A stretch of 64,000 bases of DNA, taken from contig CM024187.1 in assembly GCA_013433145.1 (NCBI GenBank), positions 16,791,826 through 16,855,825 on the forward strand, given 5' to 3'. The DNA is from Ascaris suum (lineage: Eukaryota > Nematoda > Chromadorea > Rhabditida > Ascarididae). Both the position numbers and the translations under genes were made by a program. The notes below the pieces were generated by a model. The model ran no database searches, was not told the origin of the DNA, and was given only the letters and a program-made list of their open reading frames with translations. Positions 54,720 to 64,000 of this stretch are shown here, one piece after another; the first letter of the stretch is position 1; every line of letters starts with the position of its first letter.

Positions 54720-55916
54720 TATGAGCGTTTGTGCTTTTGCTTCTCACGTTTCTTCAATCGCTTATTAAATATCGGGAAGATGAATTGCCAGCAAATGAAA
54801 GTGCACTTGGCAGTGCGGTATTTTCAGAGGAAGCAAATTGCTATCACGCAGAAATCTTCACTTGGTGACTCGCCTAATTTAATTGTCATGCGAAACATCA
54901 TAACAAAGCTCTTCTTAAGTAATAAAGTAAATTCTTCAAGAAATATATTGCTTCCCCGATCGGCTAAGTTCATAAATGATAGTGAGAGTATGCCGAGAGA
55001 TGCTTGCGTCTGCAGTCACAAATAACTGCACTCAGCGACAATCGGATTGTTCGCAAAGTGAAACAGTTCAAGAAAACAAAACAATTTTATAAAAAAAGTG
55101 ACGCAGAGTGAACAATAAGTGCCCATTCTCTTCCGCAGCCCTTCACTCTTAGTGTGCTAATAAAGAGTGGCTGCGTGGGGTAATAGGAAGACGATGTGTG
55201 GTCGAGAGACGATTTAGAATGATAAACTAAGAAGCGCTCCGTCGTCGGCGATTGAGAACCTCGCATTAGTACCCCAAATATGATCGAATTGAGTACATAG
55301 GTGGAATTCTTTTTTTCAGAGAAATAGTTTGAATTAAGTGAAGTTGAGAGAATCTGCGCTCTCGTTATAGGTGATGGTCTTTTTTACTGGTCTTATAGAT
55401 GCAAATCTGCAAAGTAACGGTATACTGCACTGCGTGTATAATAAAATGGAAAAAAAAGGAATGGAGCGGAAGTTATTTCTAAAATAAGCGAGGTCAGCTA
55501 ACGACTAACAATGTGGCTTTTTTCAAAGCATCATTACTTCGATAATAAACGCCATTGTGCCCTCAATTCGTGAGGGAATAAATTTCAATCGAGTTTAAAC
55601 TGACAGTTTCATTAAGATGCTAAGAATCTAAAAGTATGATTGTTTTTGAAAGTATTCGAATGATGAACGAAAATCAAAGATAAGAGAAAGTAATGTGTGG
55701 AAAACTTGAAGAGACAAGAAAATAGTGACAGCCATCAGCGACCATATTGCCACATCGCACTGCTCTTATTTCGGCCAAGAGGACGAAGTTGCACATCACG
55801 GAGAAAGGTTGCCGAATTGTCATTTCGAGGTCTCGAACTGCGCACGTGTCGCACATTAGGATCGCCGACAATACACTTGAAACCGTCAAATGTGGAATGT
55901 AACTTGGAAAGGAGAG

Positions 55917-55936
55917 GGAAGGAGGGGGGGGGGGGG
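55917..55936 (+). repeat. G-rich tract with G13 run
   Basis: GGAAGGA precedes about thirteen G (55924-55936). It lies 90 bases before the acceptor of the exon at 56024. Confidence 0.9.
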
Positions 55937-56023
55937 AAATTTTGGATTAGCAGAACGAAAGTGAGCATAGGCAATATATTTCAATTGCGCATAAATCCTT
56001 CCCTCTCTCACCTCCTTATTTAG

Positions 56024-56204
56024 ACTTGAAGAAGTGAACAGCCTGAAAACGGGAACGAATGGTTTGTGCGAGGAATTGAACACAATTGAGCACTTTGAAG
56101 AATTCGAAGAATTCATCTCAAAAATGCAAAACTTAAACGTCTTCGCTTCCACCCGGAGTCAACAAATGTGCCACTATTTAGAGGTTTGTCTTTTAATGTT
56201 TTAA
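56024..56204 (+). CDS. Exon encoding an acidic helical protein segment, family unknown
   Basis: A TCACCTCCTTATTTAG acceptor is followed by an open segment that begins one base into the frame: LEEVNSLKTGTNGLCEELN, IEHFEEFEEFISKMQ, NLNVFASTRSQQMCHYLE. It either splices at GAG|GTTTGT (56184) or reads six codons further to TAA at 56202-56204. The heptad-like Leu/Phe/Ile spacing and many Glu suggest a helical or coiled-coil region. I do not recognise the family. The gene 57153 starts about 950 bases downstream on the same strand, so this may be the last exon of an upstream gene. The upstream exon should end with two bases of a codon. Confidence 0.5.
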
Positions 56205-57097
56205 GTTAGTGGGAATATAGTTTATTATTTGAACTCATTTTAAGAAGCCTTCATCGCACTGTGTAAAAAAAAATGCAGGCCTATTAGTCTCACGTTATCT
56301 GTCTATAAGGTGATGGAAGTGACTGTTACTCCGAGTACCTTTTGATACTGAAGAATTATCACGCTCTGCCCAGTACGCTTTATGACATCTATAGTACAAG
56401 TTCTGAAACATTCGTGAATAAATTCGAAACTCAACTTCAATCCATAGCATTAGATTAAACGAATGCAATATTTTACGACTATTGAGAGTACGTAGGAAAG
56501 AGATGAAAACTCTGCACTCCAATCGCAATCGATAAAAGTGAGAAACATTTCAGTCTTGATAAGATTATTCTTGAAGCGATTTTCCTCGTTTATATCTTAG
56601 TAGACCGGGAATGTTTTACCGTTTCCGGAAATTTTCCAAAAATCTTAAAAACCGGAAAAGTAAACTGGAAAGTTGAACACTAAGGGTATCGGGGCAAATG
56701 CATAATTAACGCACCCTTATTCCACACCTATGGGTTCTTCATCTAAAGATTTTTCAGCGGCTCTTAGCTGTCTCATTTAGTTTTGATGACTCAAATTTCG
56801 TCCGTCTTCCAACAGGAAAAACATTTTACGGCGTTGTATCTTGGCATTATGCCATATGTATGAAAGGTTTTTGATTTTATATGTGCGGTTAATTCCTGTC
56901 GCCAAGTTTTTACGATAAATTTGGTTGTGTGGGGGTGGGGGGTGTTTTTAATTTGGTACTAAGGTAAGTGAGACACCTATGCAACGATGGCAGTATATTA
57001 CCTGTTCGTTGACTATCAACGCATTAATGCTGCAGTGATCATTTTTATTCAGGTGGGTGAAAAACGTTGCGACGTATAAGTAAATGCGATGCGGCTT

Positions 57098-57152
57098 TAA
57101 TTTCTCAGCTTGAATGGTGAAATTACGTGGAAGAACGTGAGCGAAGTGCGCA
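57098..57152 (+). promoter_or_regulatory. Probable trans-splice acceptor and 5' UTR of first exon A
   Basis: TAATTTCTCAG ends with AG at 57107-57108, 44 bases before the ATG at 57153. The frame upstream of the ATG is closed by TGA at 57138-57140, so the segment is 5' UTR. A splice-leader site is the simplest reading. Ordinary cis-splicing of a non-coding exon is also possible. Confidence 0.35.
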
Positions 57153-60100
57153 ATGTCGACGAGTAGTTTCACCGACGATAGCGAAGGTCTTCGAATGGTC
57201 GACGTGGAGGACATGGTCGAGGTTTTTTATTTAATCATTATTTGGAAACCACTTCCGGAATCTAAAGTGTCGTTCAACTTTGTCAAAGAGATATTCCCGT
57301 CTACATAACGGCGTTGATGTGTTCCACTATTCTTTATCTTCGTCGGAGTGTTTGCGCAACAGTGCTGATGCCGTTGCAACATAAACTCGCGACCCACGGG
57401 TGGAATTAGAAACAGATTTTATCCGTTCATATGTTTTCAATGATGAAGTCTCGTCGCCATCGCGTCAATTCCTAGAACTCTGGATACCCACTGAGTTTAC
57501 CCATCTGTATAAGACCATGAGAAATGTGGTTTAAGTCTTCTAACATTTGTGCCATGGCTGCTTGGACAGTAAACGTTTGCGCTGAGCATTTGCGCCGCGT
57601 TCATCTGCACTACGGTCGTGTGTGCATCAGGCGTTGTCGCCGCATACGCGGATCGACACACCCAAGAAGCGCGTATAAAAAATGCTGTTTAAACCTCTCT
57701 TACGGTGTAGTATAAAGGTGCGAAGGGATGGAAGACTGGATCAACTACAGAGCATATGATGCAGTGTTTGTGCGTAAGGCGATGCCGCTGTTAGAGAGAG
57801 GCTATTGGCGCCGCGTGGAGGAAATTAGGAAGATACGCAAACCTATTTGCGAGGTGTGTTCGGTTTTATTGGGCGCCAATCAAGTAAATTCGGGAAGCTA
57901 TAAACAAAAAACATGATGTGAGAGTATGACGACTGCAGTGAAACAAGAAAAAAAACTTTCGTATATTAATATCTCCCTTCCTCCCTTCCCAAACTTATAG
58001 CGCACAACTCATATGTATACCCATCCTGAGCGTAACGAAATTGCCCTCACTCTCGAAAATGCATGTTTTTGAATCTGACATGTGGCGTGAGCACCCTCAT
58101 CTCTACGAGTCTCGCTCGGAATAGCGAACACCGCAAGCTCTGGGAATTATAAACGAGATTTATGGTACTTCCATTAAAAAAGGTTCCAAGAGTCTGATAA
58201 AAGGTTTGTGAAGAGAGATTGATTAAAGGCCGGGCATAAATTCCATCACGTGTTCATATTTAAGTGTTGTACTGTCAGAAGTAGTGTGCGAGCGTCACGT
58301 GTTACTGTGCGTGTTCATCAAAAGAGGCAGCAGCCAGACACTCTCTTGAAATAACCGCATGTAATGGGAACCTTCTTTCGCAGCGTTATAGGTCGGTTTG
58401 ATTCGATTAGCGAATTTCCTTGTGGCACTGGGGTGATAAAATACGAGTGAAAACAAGAAGCCTTTCGTTCGAGTGTGAAAGATATGAGACATATCCACTT
58501 CATTTGTTGCCCTTGGTTTGAGTTTTGCATTCTTTCATACTGAAATTCGGGTCTTTCGCTCTTACCCAGTGTGTGGGGAGAGAGCCTTAATTCCTTTAGT
58601 AGTGTCTCTTATGTTTAGAAATGCACAGATAGGAATATAAATCTTCCCTATTCATCCCTGCCCTCCCCCACCCCTCGCCACATGGTCATCTCCCTCCTAA
58701 ACCGCAACCAAACAAATCAACTTTATAAAACGAGTGTTCATGACGGACGTTCTATGGGATTGTAATTATTCAGTAGTGATTGCGTACCTCATTGCTTAAT
58801 AACTTTTCACCTCCCGTGAGAGGTATATTTCGGCCACAATAGCATTCAACGTGCATTATATTTTAAAGGGAACGTGATATTAATCTATCATTTGATGAAG
58901 AGGTCGGTTGACGTTCTGCGGAGAGGAATTAGGTAAGCTTAAGGTACCTGTGAAGGTTTTAAAAAGAGGGAATATTGAGGAGAAGGATATTTGTGTTCTC
59001 AGTTTTGGTACTGTACAAGAGAACGACGTCGCAAAACCTGAGAATAAATCATTTTTAGGTAATAATTGCCGAATATTTTACAAATAAAGGTTGTGTTGTT
59101 TCTGAAGAGAAAAGATAATTGAGATTTTTGAAGGGAAGGGATTATGAGGCGAGAAATAGAGTCCACTGAGTTTATTAGGGGAAGAAGTTCGGCAACGGCG
59201 TGATCAGTTTTTTTCCCAAAAGTTTGCACAGGACATTTGCCGGAGGAGAAGATATCGAGGAAGCGAGTTTGTTTGATGTTTTACTGCATCATTCTTATCC
59301 CCAGCAGTATCACCACAAGTCTGCTCTGATCCTCCTGCTTTCTTTTCAGGTTTAATGTTTAACGTTCGATAATTAAGTTCTATATCTTGTTCTGCATGCA
59401 CACATCACTTCACTTGGTTTCACGTTTTGAGAAGGGACAACTCCTCATGAAATGAATTATATGCTTATTCGATTTGATGGAAGTACCACAAAATACTTTG
59501 GTGGCTCAAAAATTGTTGTTTTATTTCAAGTGGTGAGTACCACATCGATCGTTTCTTATCGGCGTCCACTGCAGATATCCTTAGCATAGATATCTGCAGC
59601 GAAGGCAACCATAGTTTAAATCTGCGACATAGTTGGTCGAGTATGGCGGTTTAGTAGATCCGCAGTATGAAGTTTACGTGCTGTACGAAGCTTAAGGTGG
59701 CAGTGTTAACGGCGAATACGACTGCGAATTAGAAAGCTATACACTCTCCAGCTTTTGTACTTACGCGAGAAGATCCGAAAACATCACATTTCGATGGGCA
59801 GCGGCGTTTTGCCCGCTGCATGCCTGGAATAAGCATGGAATAGAGGGGAAAGCCTTCTCATTGAACGTGCTCTCAGCCTGCACTTACCACTCATGACGAT
59901 CATTTTCCTGTGAGAAAAGGTAATGCGAAAACGAACGATCGGTCGTTTGAACTATACAGGCAAGACGCGTTGCTGGTGTGATGCCGCTGAAAAAGCTACG
60001 ATATGTTAATGCACATATTCAGCATCCGTTCTACGCTAGCGCCAATGATTGTTTTCATTAACTTTGTGCAGGATGTGCTGGTAACGAGAGCATAAACCAG

Positions 60101-62250
60101 AGGCTAATTATTTGACATTTATTAGGTATACCAGCAGAGGCGTGCTGTCAGTAGCGGCGAGCCGTCGCTGGATGGATCGGTGGATGAGGAGCGTGCGGCA
60201 TTGAGCGATTCCGATTTGACCGGTGCTGTGAGGGTTCAGGTCTGTGCCTCAGTTTTCTTTCCCCGCCTTGTCGTTTTAGCTTATTTAAGTCGGTGCAGGT
60301 ATTTTAGCATGACTTAAGATTTTCTAGCTTCGAGTCCTTGACCCGTTCTGCAGCATTTACTCAAATGCCTAAAAGGGAACCTTGTTCGGCTTCGGTGACG
60401 ATTGCTTGACCAGACTGTGAATGCTGGAAGATGATTCAGCACACCCCTTTCTGTACTGAGTTAAATTGTTGAAGCGGTCTTCACTCACTGCCACACCCTG
60501 AGTTTCGGCACATGGAAATAAAGGGGGCAGAATTTTCAGTGAAAAAATTTAGGCATCTTGAAAGAATCTAACGAAATTTTGACTGACAAAAGTTACTGGT
60601 CTAGTTGGTATGAAAACGTTGCTAATTGGAAGAATTCCACTCACTTCTTGATTAGGAAAGGCACAGATTTCTTTATTTCACTAAAACAGTGAAACTTCAT
60701 TCAAATCGGGCGAAAGGACCTCAACTGCTTGGCTGCATCAATGCTAACCGTATTAATCATTTTCGAGGAGAGTTGTTCGGTTACGTACATTTTGCTGTAC
60801 CTGACGCTTTTTGTTGCGTGAAGTGGAAATCGAAAAAGGTGTCTTTCGCTCAGCTGGAGGGCGATTTGACGTTTCATCGTGCAATTTCCATTAATCAACC
60901 CTTAAATTCCCTGCTTTTATCGCAAATTTTATTACCTGTCTTTAGTGATCCGGAACTGCTATACCAAATGTAATAGTGCATGCCCGACAGTTGAAGAGAT
61001 GTTAAATGTTTTGCAAATTAAGAAGCGTCACGTTCAAGACCGTTTTATTTGACGTCTGAAAGTAATCATATGGGCAGTATTTGATGAGGATATTAGGAAA
61101 AAGAGTTGGAAGGGACGGGGAGCAAACGCGTCAGTTTTGGAATTCCCTTGTGGCATGCTTGGTTATCGCTATCACTTAGCCGCAAACTGAGGCGCATTAA
61201 TCCTAGCCAAAAATTGAAAAATTGCACCCATCAAGAATCGACATGTATTGGAGGTTGTTAACAAAATTTTTTACCTTCGATCTTGGTTCGTGTGGAACAG
61301 TTTGAGAAGCACTAATGAGTTGGTTATAAGAATATTAGGCATTCACGTTTTGTTGAATGGAAAAAAATGTAGGCAGGCAGCATCGAATTGCATGTTAATC
61401 TCTGCAGCCATCAACGTTTCACAGCTCTCTTTGCTGTTGAACAAAAGTGCTCGTAATTGAGGTTCTTCCAGTGAGGTTTCATGTTTTTTCGTATGATAAC
61501 GCCTAGGATAACAACTTATCGGAAATTCCCAGCTGAGGTTGTTTTAAAACGATAGGTACCTCACCACGACTGACTATATTTTAGGCAAAAAACTTCTATG
61601 CGTTAATTCGTACGTAAGTGACCACAATATTGAGGAATGATGGAGTTCGTTCTTCTTGCAGTCTTTCTTCCCTTCCTCCTTGTCTTCTCTTCCCTGCCGG
61701 TCATAGATGTTTCTCTTTTACGAATGAAGTTACTATAACAGTGGTCAAAAAGTATGTATACGTGACCTGATAAGGTGATAAACCCACGTGAAAAATCACA
61801 CCTATGGTCATGGTGAGTCCTCGTCATATAGAAAAAAGAGACAGGAAAAACGGTAATAAACTAAAATAGGCTATGTCAAGCGACCATATGCACTTTGACA
61901 CTGGGACTTTGTTCACAAATTTGCCATCGTAAGTTATAGGGAAATCATCACGAAGTGTTTGCATTTCTGGTAATTGAAGATTACCTACGATATCATAATA
62001 CTGGTCGTGCATGTTAAGGAGAGAGACCAGTCTTGATTTGTCTTCGAGTCTCTAGAGACCCAGATTTAGCATGTGAAGATTAAAGCATCTATTTGAATTG
62101 CAGACATTGGCAACACAAGCGAAGGGTCCATCGAGTGATGCCCTTGAAGCTGAATGCCGTGCCGAGCATTCAACGCTGGCCTCAAATCCAAACGGCTCAT
62201 CGAATTCAGAATGGAATGACGTCCTTGGCAGTGGACAGTTGTTTACGAAG
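57153..62250 (+). CDS. Plus-strand gene with alternative first exons, FKBP8-like N-terminal region (3' end beyond window)
   Basis: Seen: first exon A is 57153-57221 (23 codons, MSTSSFTDDSEGLRMVDVE...). Alternative first exon B is 57728-57853 (42 codons, MEDWINYRAYDAV...). The shared exons are 60126-60239 (38 codons, VYQQRRAVSSGEPSLDG...) and 62104-62250 (49 codons, ending EWNDVLGSGQLFTK). All boundaries are phase 0 with GT-AG ends. Exon A has an in-frame stop 15 bases upstream, so its ATG is a true start. Exon B also has an in-frame TAA 12 bases before its ATG. The shared part is Ser- and Asp/Glu-rich and looks disordered. EWNDVLGSGQLF resembles the E-W-x-D-(V/I)-L-G-x-G segment just before the FKBP domain of FKBP8 (FKBP38), a TPR immunophilin of mitochondrial and ER membranes. 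That assignment is tentative because no FKBP or TPR exon is visible before 64000. Confidence 0.62.
57550..57727 (+). promoter_or_regulatory. CpG-rich promoter-like stretch with TATA box before alternative first exon B
   Basis: About 120 bases are rich in CG dinucleotides (GCGCCGCG, GTCGCCGC, ATACGCGGATCG), followed by GCGTATAAAAAATG near 57677-57690 and, some 40 bases on, the ATG at 57728. This arrangement fits a core promoter driving the 57728 transcript from within the intron after exon A. The CTCTTACGGTGTAG run at about 57696-57709 could instead be a splice acceptor. No transcript evidence is available. Confidence 0.3.
57854..60125 (+). other. Intron before the shared exon at 60126
   Basis: 2.3 kb between GAG|GTGTGT and TTTATTAG. 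Contains the perfect inverted repeat at 59569-59599 and otherwise nothing recognised. Confidence 0.5.
59569..59599. repeat. Perfect 11-bp inverted repeat, 9-base loop
   Basis: CTGCAGATATC (59569-59579), loop CTTAGCATA, GATATCTGCAG (59589-59599). It lies in the intron between exon B and the 60126 exon of the plus-strand gene. Confidence 0.88.
60240..62103 (+). other. Intron between the two shared exons
   Basis: 1.9 kb between CAG|GTCTGT and TTTGAATTGCAG. A 94-codon plus frame at 60689-60973 is open, with no motif or splice support. Nothing else seen. Confidence 0.5.
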
Positions 62251-63081
62251 GTATAGATTTGCTATATTATCAACGGTAACAGGAAGTTCTTTCAGATTGG
62301 AATAGAACTACCCTATAGATATAGTGTCATCGGTTGTAGTCGATGAACTGCATCAAAGCTTTTGTAATTGATGGTTTTAAGTTCGTTTTATTTTCCGATA
62401 AAACGAAGGTAAATTAAGAAACGTCGATCAGAGTTAGCATTATCAGCACATTGCGATTCTCTACACATTGACGCAATCTTACGGTATTTTGGAAACGTGC
62501 AGAATATGACGCGACGAGGAACGGAGCATATAAATGTGCATCGTCTCATAGAGTGTGGCATGTATACCTGTTTGGCGTTACAATAATAACCGGGTGTCCA
62601 ACAAAAAGTTCAATGCAATTCTCCAAAACGACGCTTTATTTTATAGTTGTGTGAGATGAAGCCATTTGTTGTTCTGCACGAGGGAACACCGACATGTGGT
62701 CTGTATTCTGATATGAACTGGGGAGGGGTTGGTAAAAATGACGCTGTGCTTTTATTTATTCATTTTTTGCAACGGTTCTATTATAGGAGATCCCTTCTCC
62801 CTTTCCAGCATACTGTTTGTTTACGGTTGTGTCCGTTCTAGATTTGTCGGGAGAGCTCTGATTTGCGGGAAGGAGGACAGGTGCTTCACGACTTCCCGCT
62901 TTGAGTTTTTCTCGAATTGTAGCGGAATGAAACGTCTTTCCACTTATTTTGGACCATACTGATCTCCGTTGAACATTGTCACTGAGTAGCCCAAAACTAG
63001 TCTCGGTGAAACGACTGGCTGAATTCGGGTGATATCATTCCCTCAAACTTCACTCTGGCTTCTTTCTTTATGTGCTTTCAG

Positions 63082-63349
63082 GATGCAGCGATCCTTCCAC
63101 CCTTTCCTCACTGTCAATCCGTTAACCAGTCTCTTTACACCTCTATCACAATATTGTCTAAAATTACTGTGGTGTGCAGAGATGATTTCCCGTCGGAGGA
63201 GACCTCATCGGAGAGCGATTTTAAAGGGGATTGGGGGGGGGGGGACGCTGATGGAGAAGTCGAGAAACTATCTCCACTTCATCCCCCCTCCACCCCCAAT
63301 GAGGTCGTCATCAGAGATCAGAGACCTCATAACCCTCTGCCCATGCTAG
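63082..63349 (+). CDS. Candidate next exon of the 57153 gene, acidic/Pro-rich, contains a G12 run
   Basis: TATGTGCTTTCAG (AG at 63080-63081) opens a phase-0 frame, as required after the 62250 exon. It reads DAAILPPFPHCQ, later DDFPSEETSSESDFKGDWGG, and EVEKLSPLHPPSTPNEVVI. A weak donor is CTAG|GTCTCT at 63350; unspliced, the frame runs to 63477. Twelve G in a row at 63233-63244 encode Trp-Gly-Gly-Gly and would make the frame mutation-prone. It does not look like an FKBP domain, which counts against it being part of an FKBP8-type gene. Confidence 0.2.
63233..63244 (+). repeat. G12 homopolymer
   Basis: Twelve G in a row inside the candidate exon at 63082. The length, and hence the frame, is easily changed by slippage or sequencing error. 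Confidence 0.9.
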
Positions 63350-64000
63350 GTCTCTTCTATACCTTTATTAATGCATTTGTTTCATATACGTTCGGAAGTG
63401 ACAAGTGCTTTATGATAGCATCGTCATTTACAAGCAGATTGCGTAATCGATTCTGTATGCTCTGTCGTCAATTGTAGCGAGCATGTGATTACCTCTTTCC
63501 GCATCACACACCTTTCCCATACCCTCTGCGCGATGATCGTATCTCTACAGTCATTGTCCTCTCTGCCACTCACTGTAATGGCATCGTATGCACACTGGCT
63601 GATCGATGTCTAGAAGTTATAGGCTTCTAGTGGACGCCGTGAGTCCCGACAGTCACTTTGCAGAAGCCTGGAGCTGCTAAACTGATTCTGCATACTCTTA
63701 GAGTGGCATATTGAATTCATTTCACTGGCAGATCCGAAACTGTACTAAATTCAAAGGATTCATCTCAAGACGGGGCGAACGTTAAACTCATCCATCGATG
63801 ACGTGCACGTCGTGAATTACTCTACTGTTATAATAGCAATCTTGTAATGGTACTGGCCGACCTTTTCAACGGCTCCATTGGAAATGTTTGGCCAACCCGT
63901 TGACATCATAGTGCTCACCAATAAATTCCAGTGAATTAATTAGAGGATTTAATAGTTCGCTTCATTTCGCGCAGTTCATAGCAATTCGCTTTGACTGGGG

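Overview
The window reads as a gene-poor, AT-rich, intron-rich nematode chromosome segment, most likely from a strongylid (hookworm-like) worm. The main evidence is small secreted Cys-rich genes ending in a CCC...DLCN block, plausible trans-splice acceptors a few tens of bases before start codons, short exons with GT-AG introns of several kb, a decayed RTE-clade retrotransposon, long pure (TA)n arrays and isolated G-runs. The species assignment is inference. No rRNA, tRNA, CRISPR or prokaryote-style operon was seen.

Left third (1-21.1 kb). Two paralogous genes for small secreted Ly6/ET-module-like proteins lie head to head. One is on the minus strand (exons 6227-6116 and 431-322, last exon beyond base 1). 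The other is complete on the plus strand (17173-17388 and 20925-21101, 130 aa). A broken RTE retrotransposon (about 10.78-13.94 kb) sits between their start codons. The minus copy has an extra intron that the plus copy lacks.

Middle (21.1-56 kb). Mostly non-coding sequence with repeats, three (TA)n arrays, G-runs, and a CpG-rich promoter-like block at 40.1-40.9 kb. Several isolated exon-like segments have good splice signals but no recognisable family: 21561 (+), 23004 (+), 24889 (+), 34377 (-), 35889 (-), 39568 (+), 49744 (-). They are given with low confidence.

Right end (56-64 kb). A plus-strand exon encoding an acidic helical segment (56024-56183) is followed 1 kb later by a new plus-strand gene with two alternative first exons (57153 and 57728). 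Both join in phase 0 to shared exons at 60126-60239 and 62104-62250. The last visible exon carries an EWNDVLGSGQLF motif that resembles the stretch just before the FKBP domain in FKBP8-type immunophilins. The rest of this gene would lie past base 64000.
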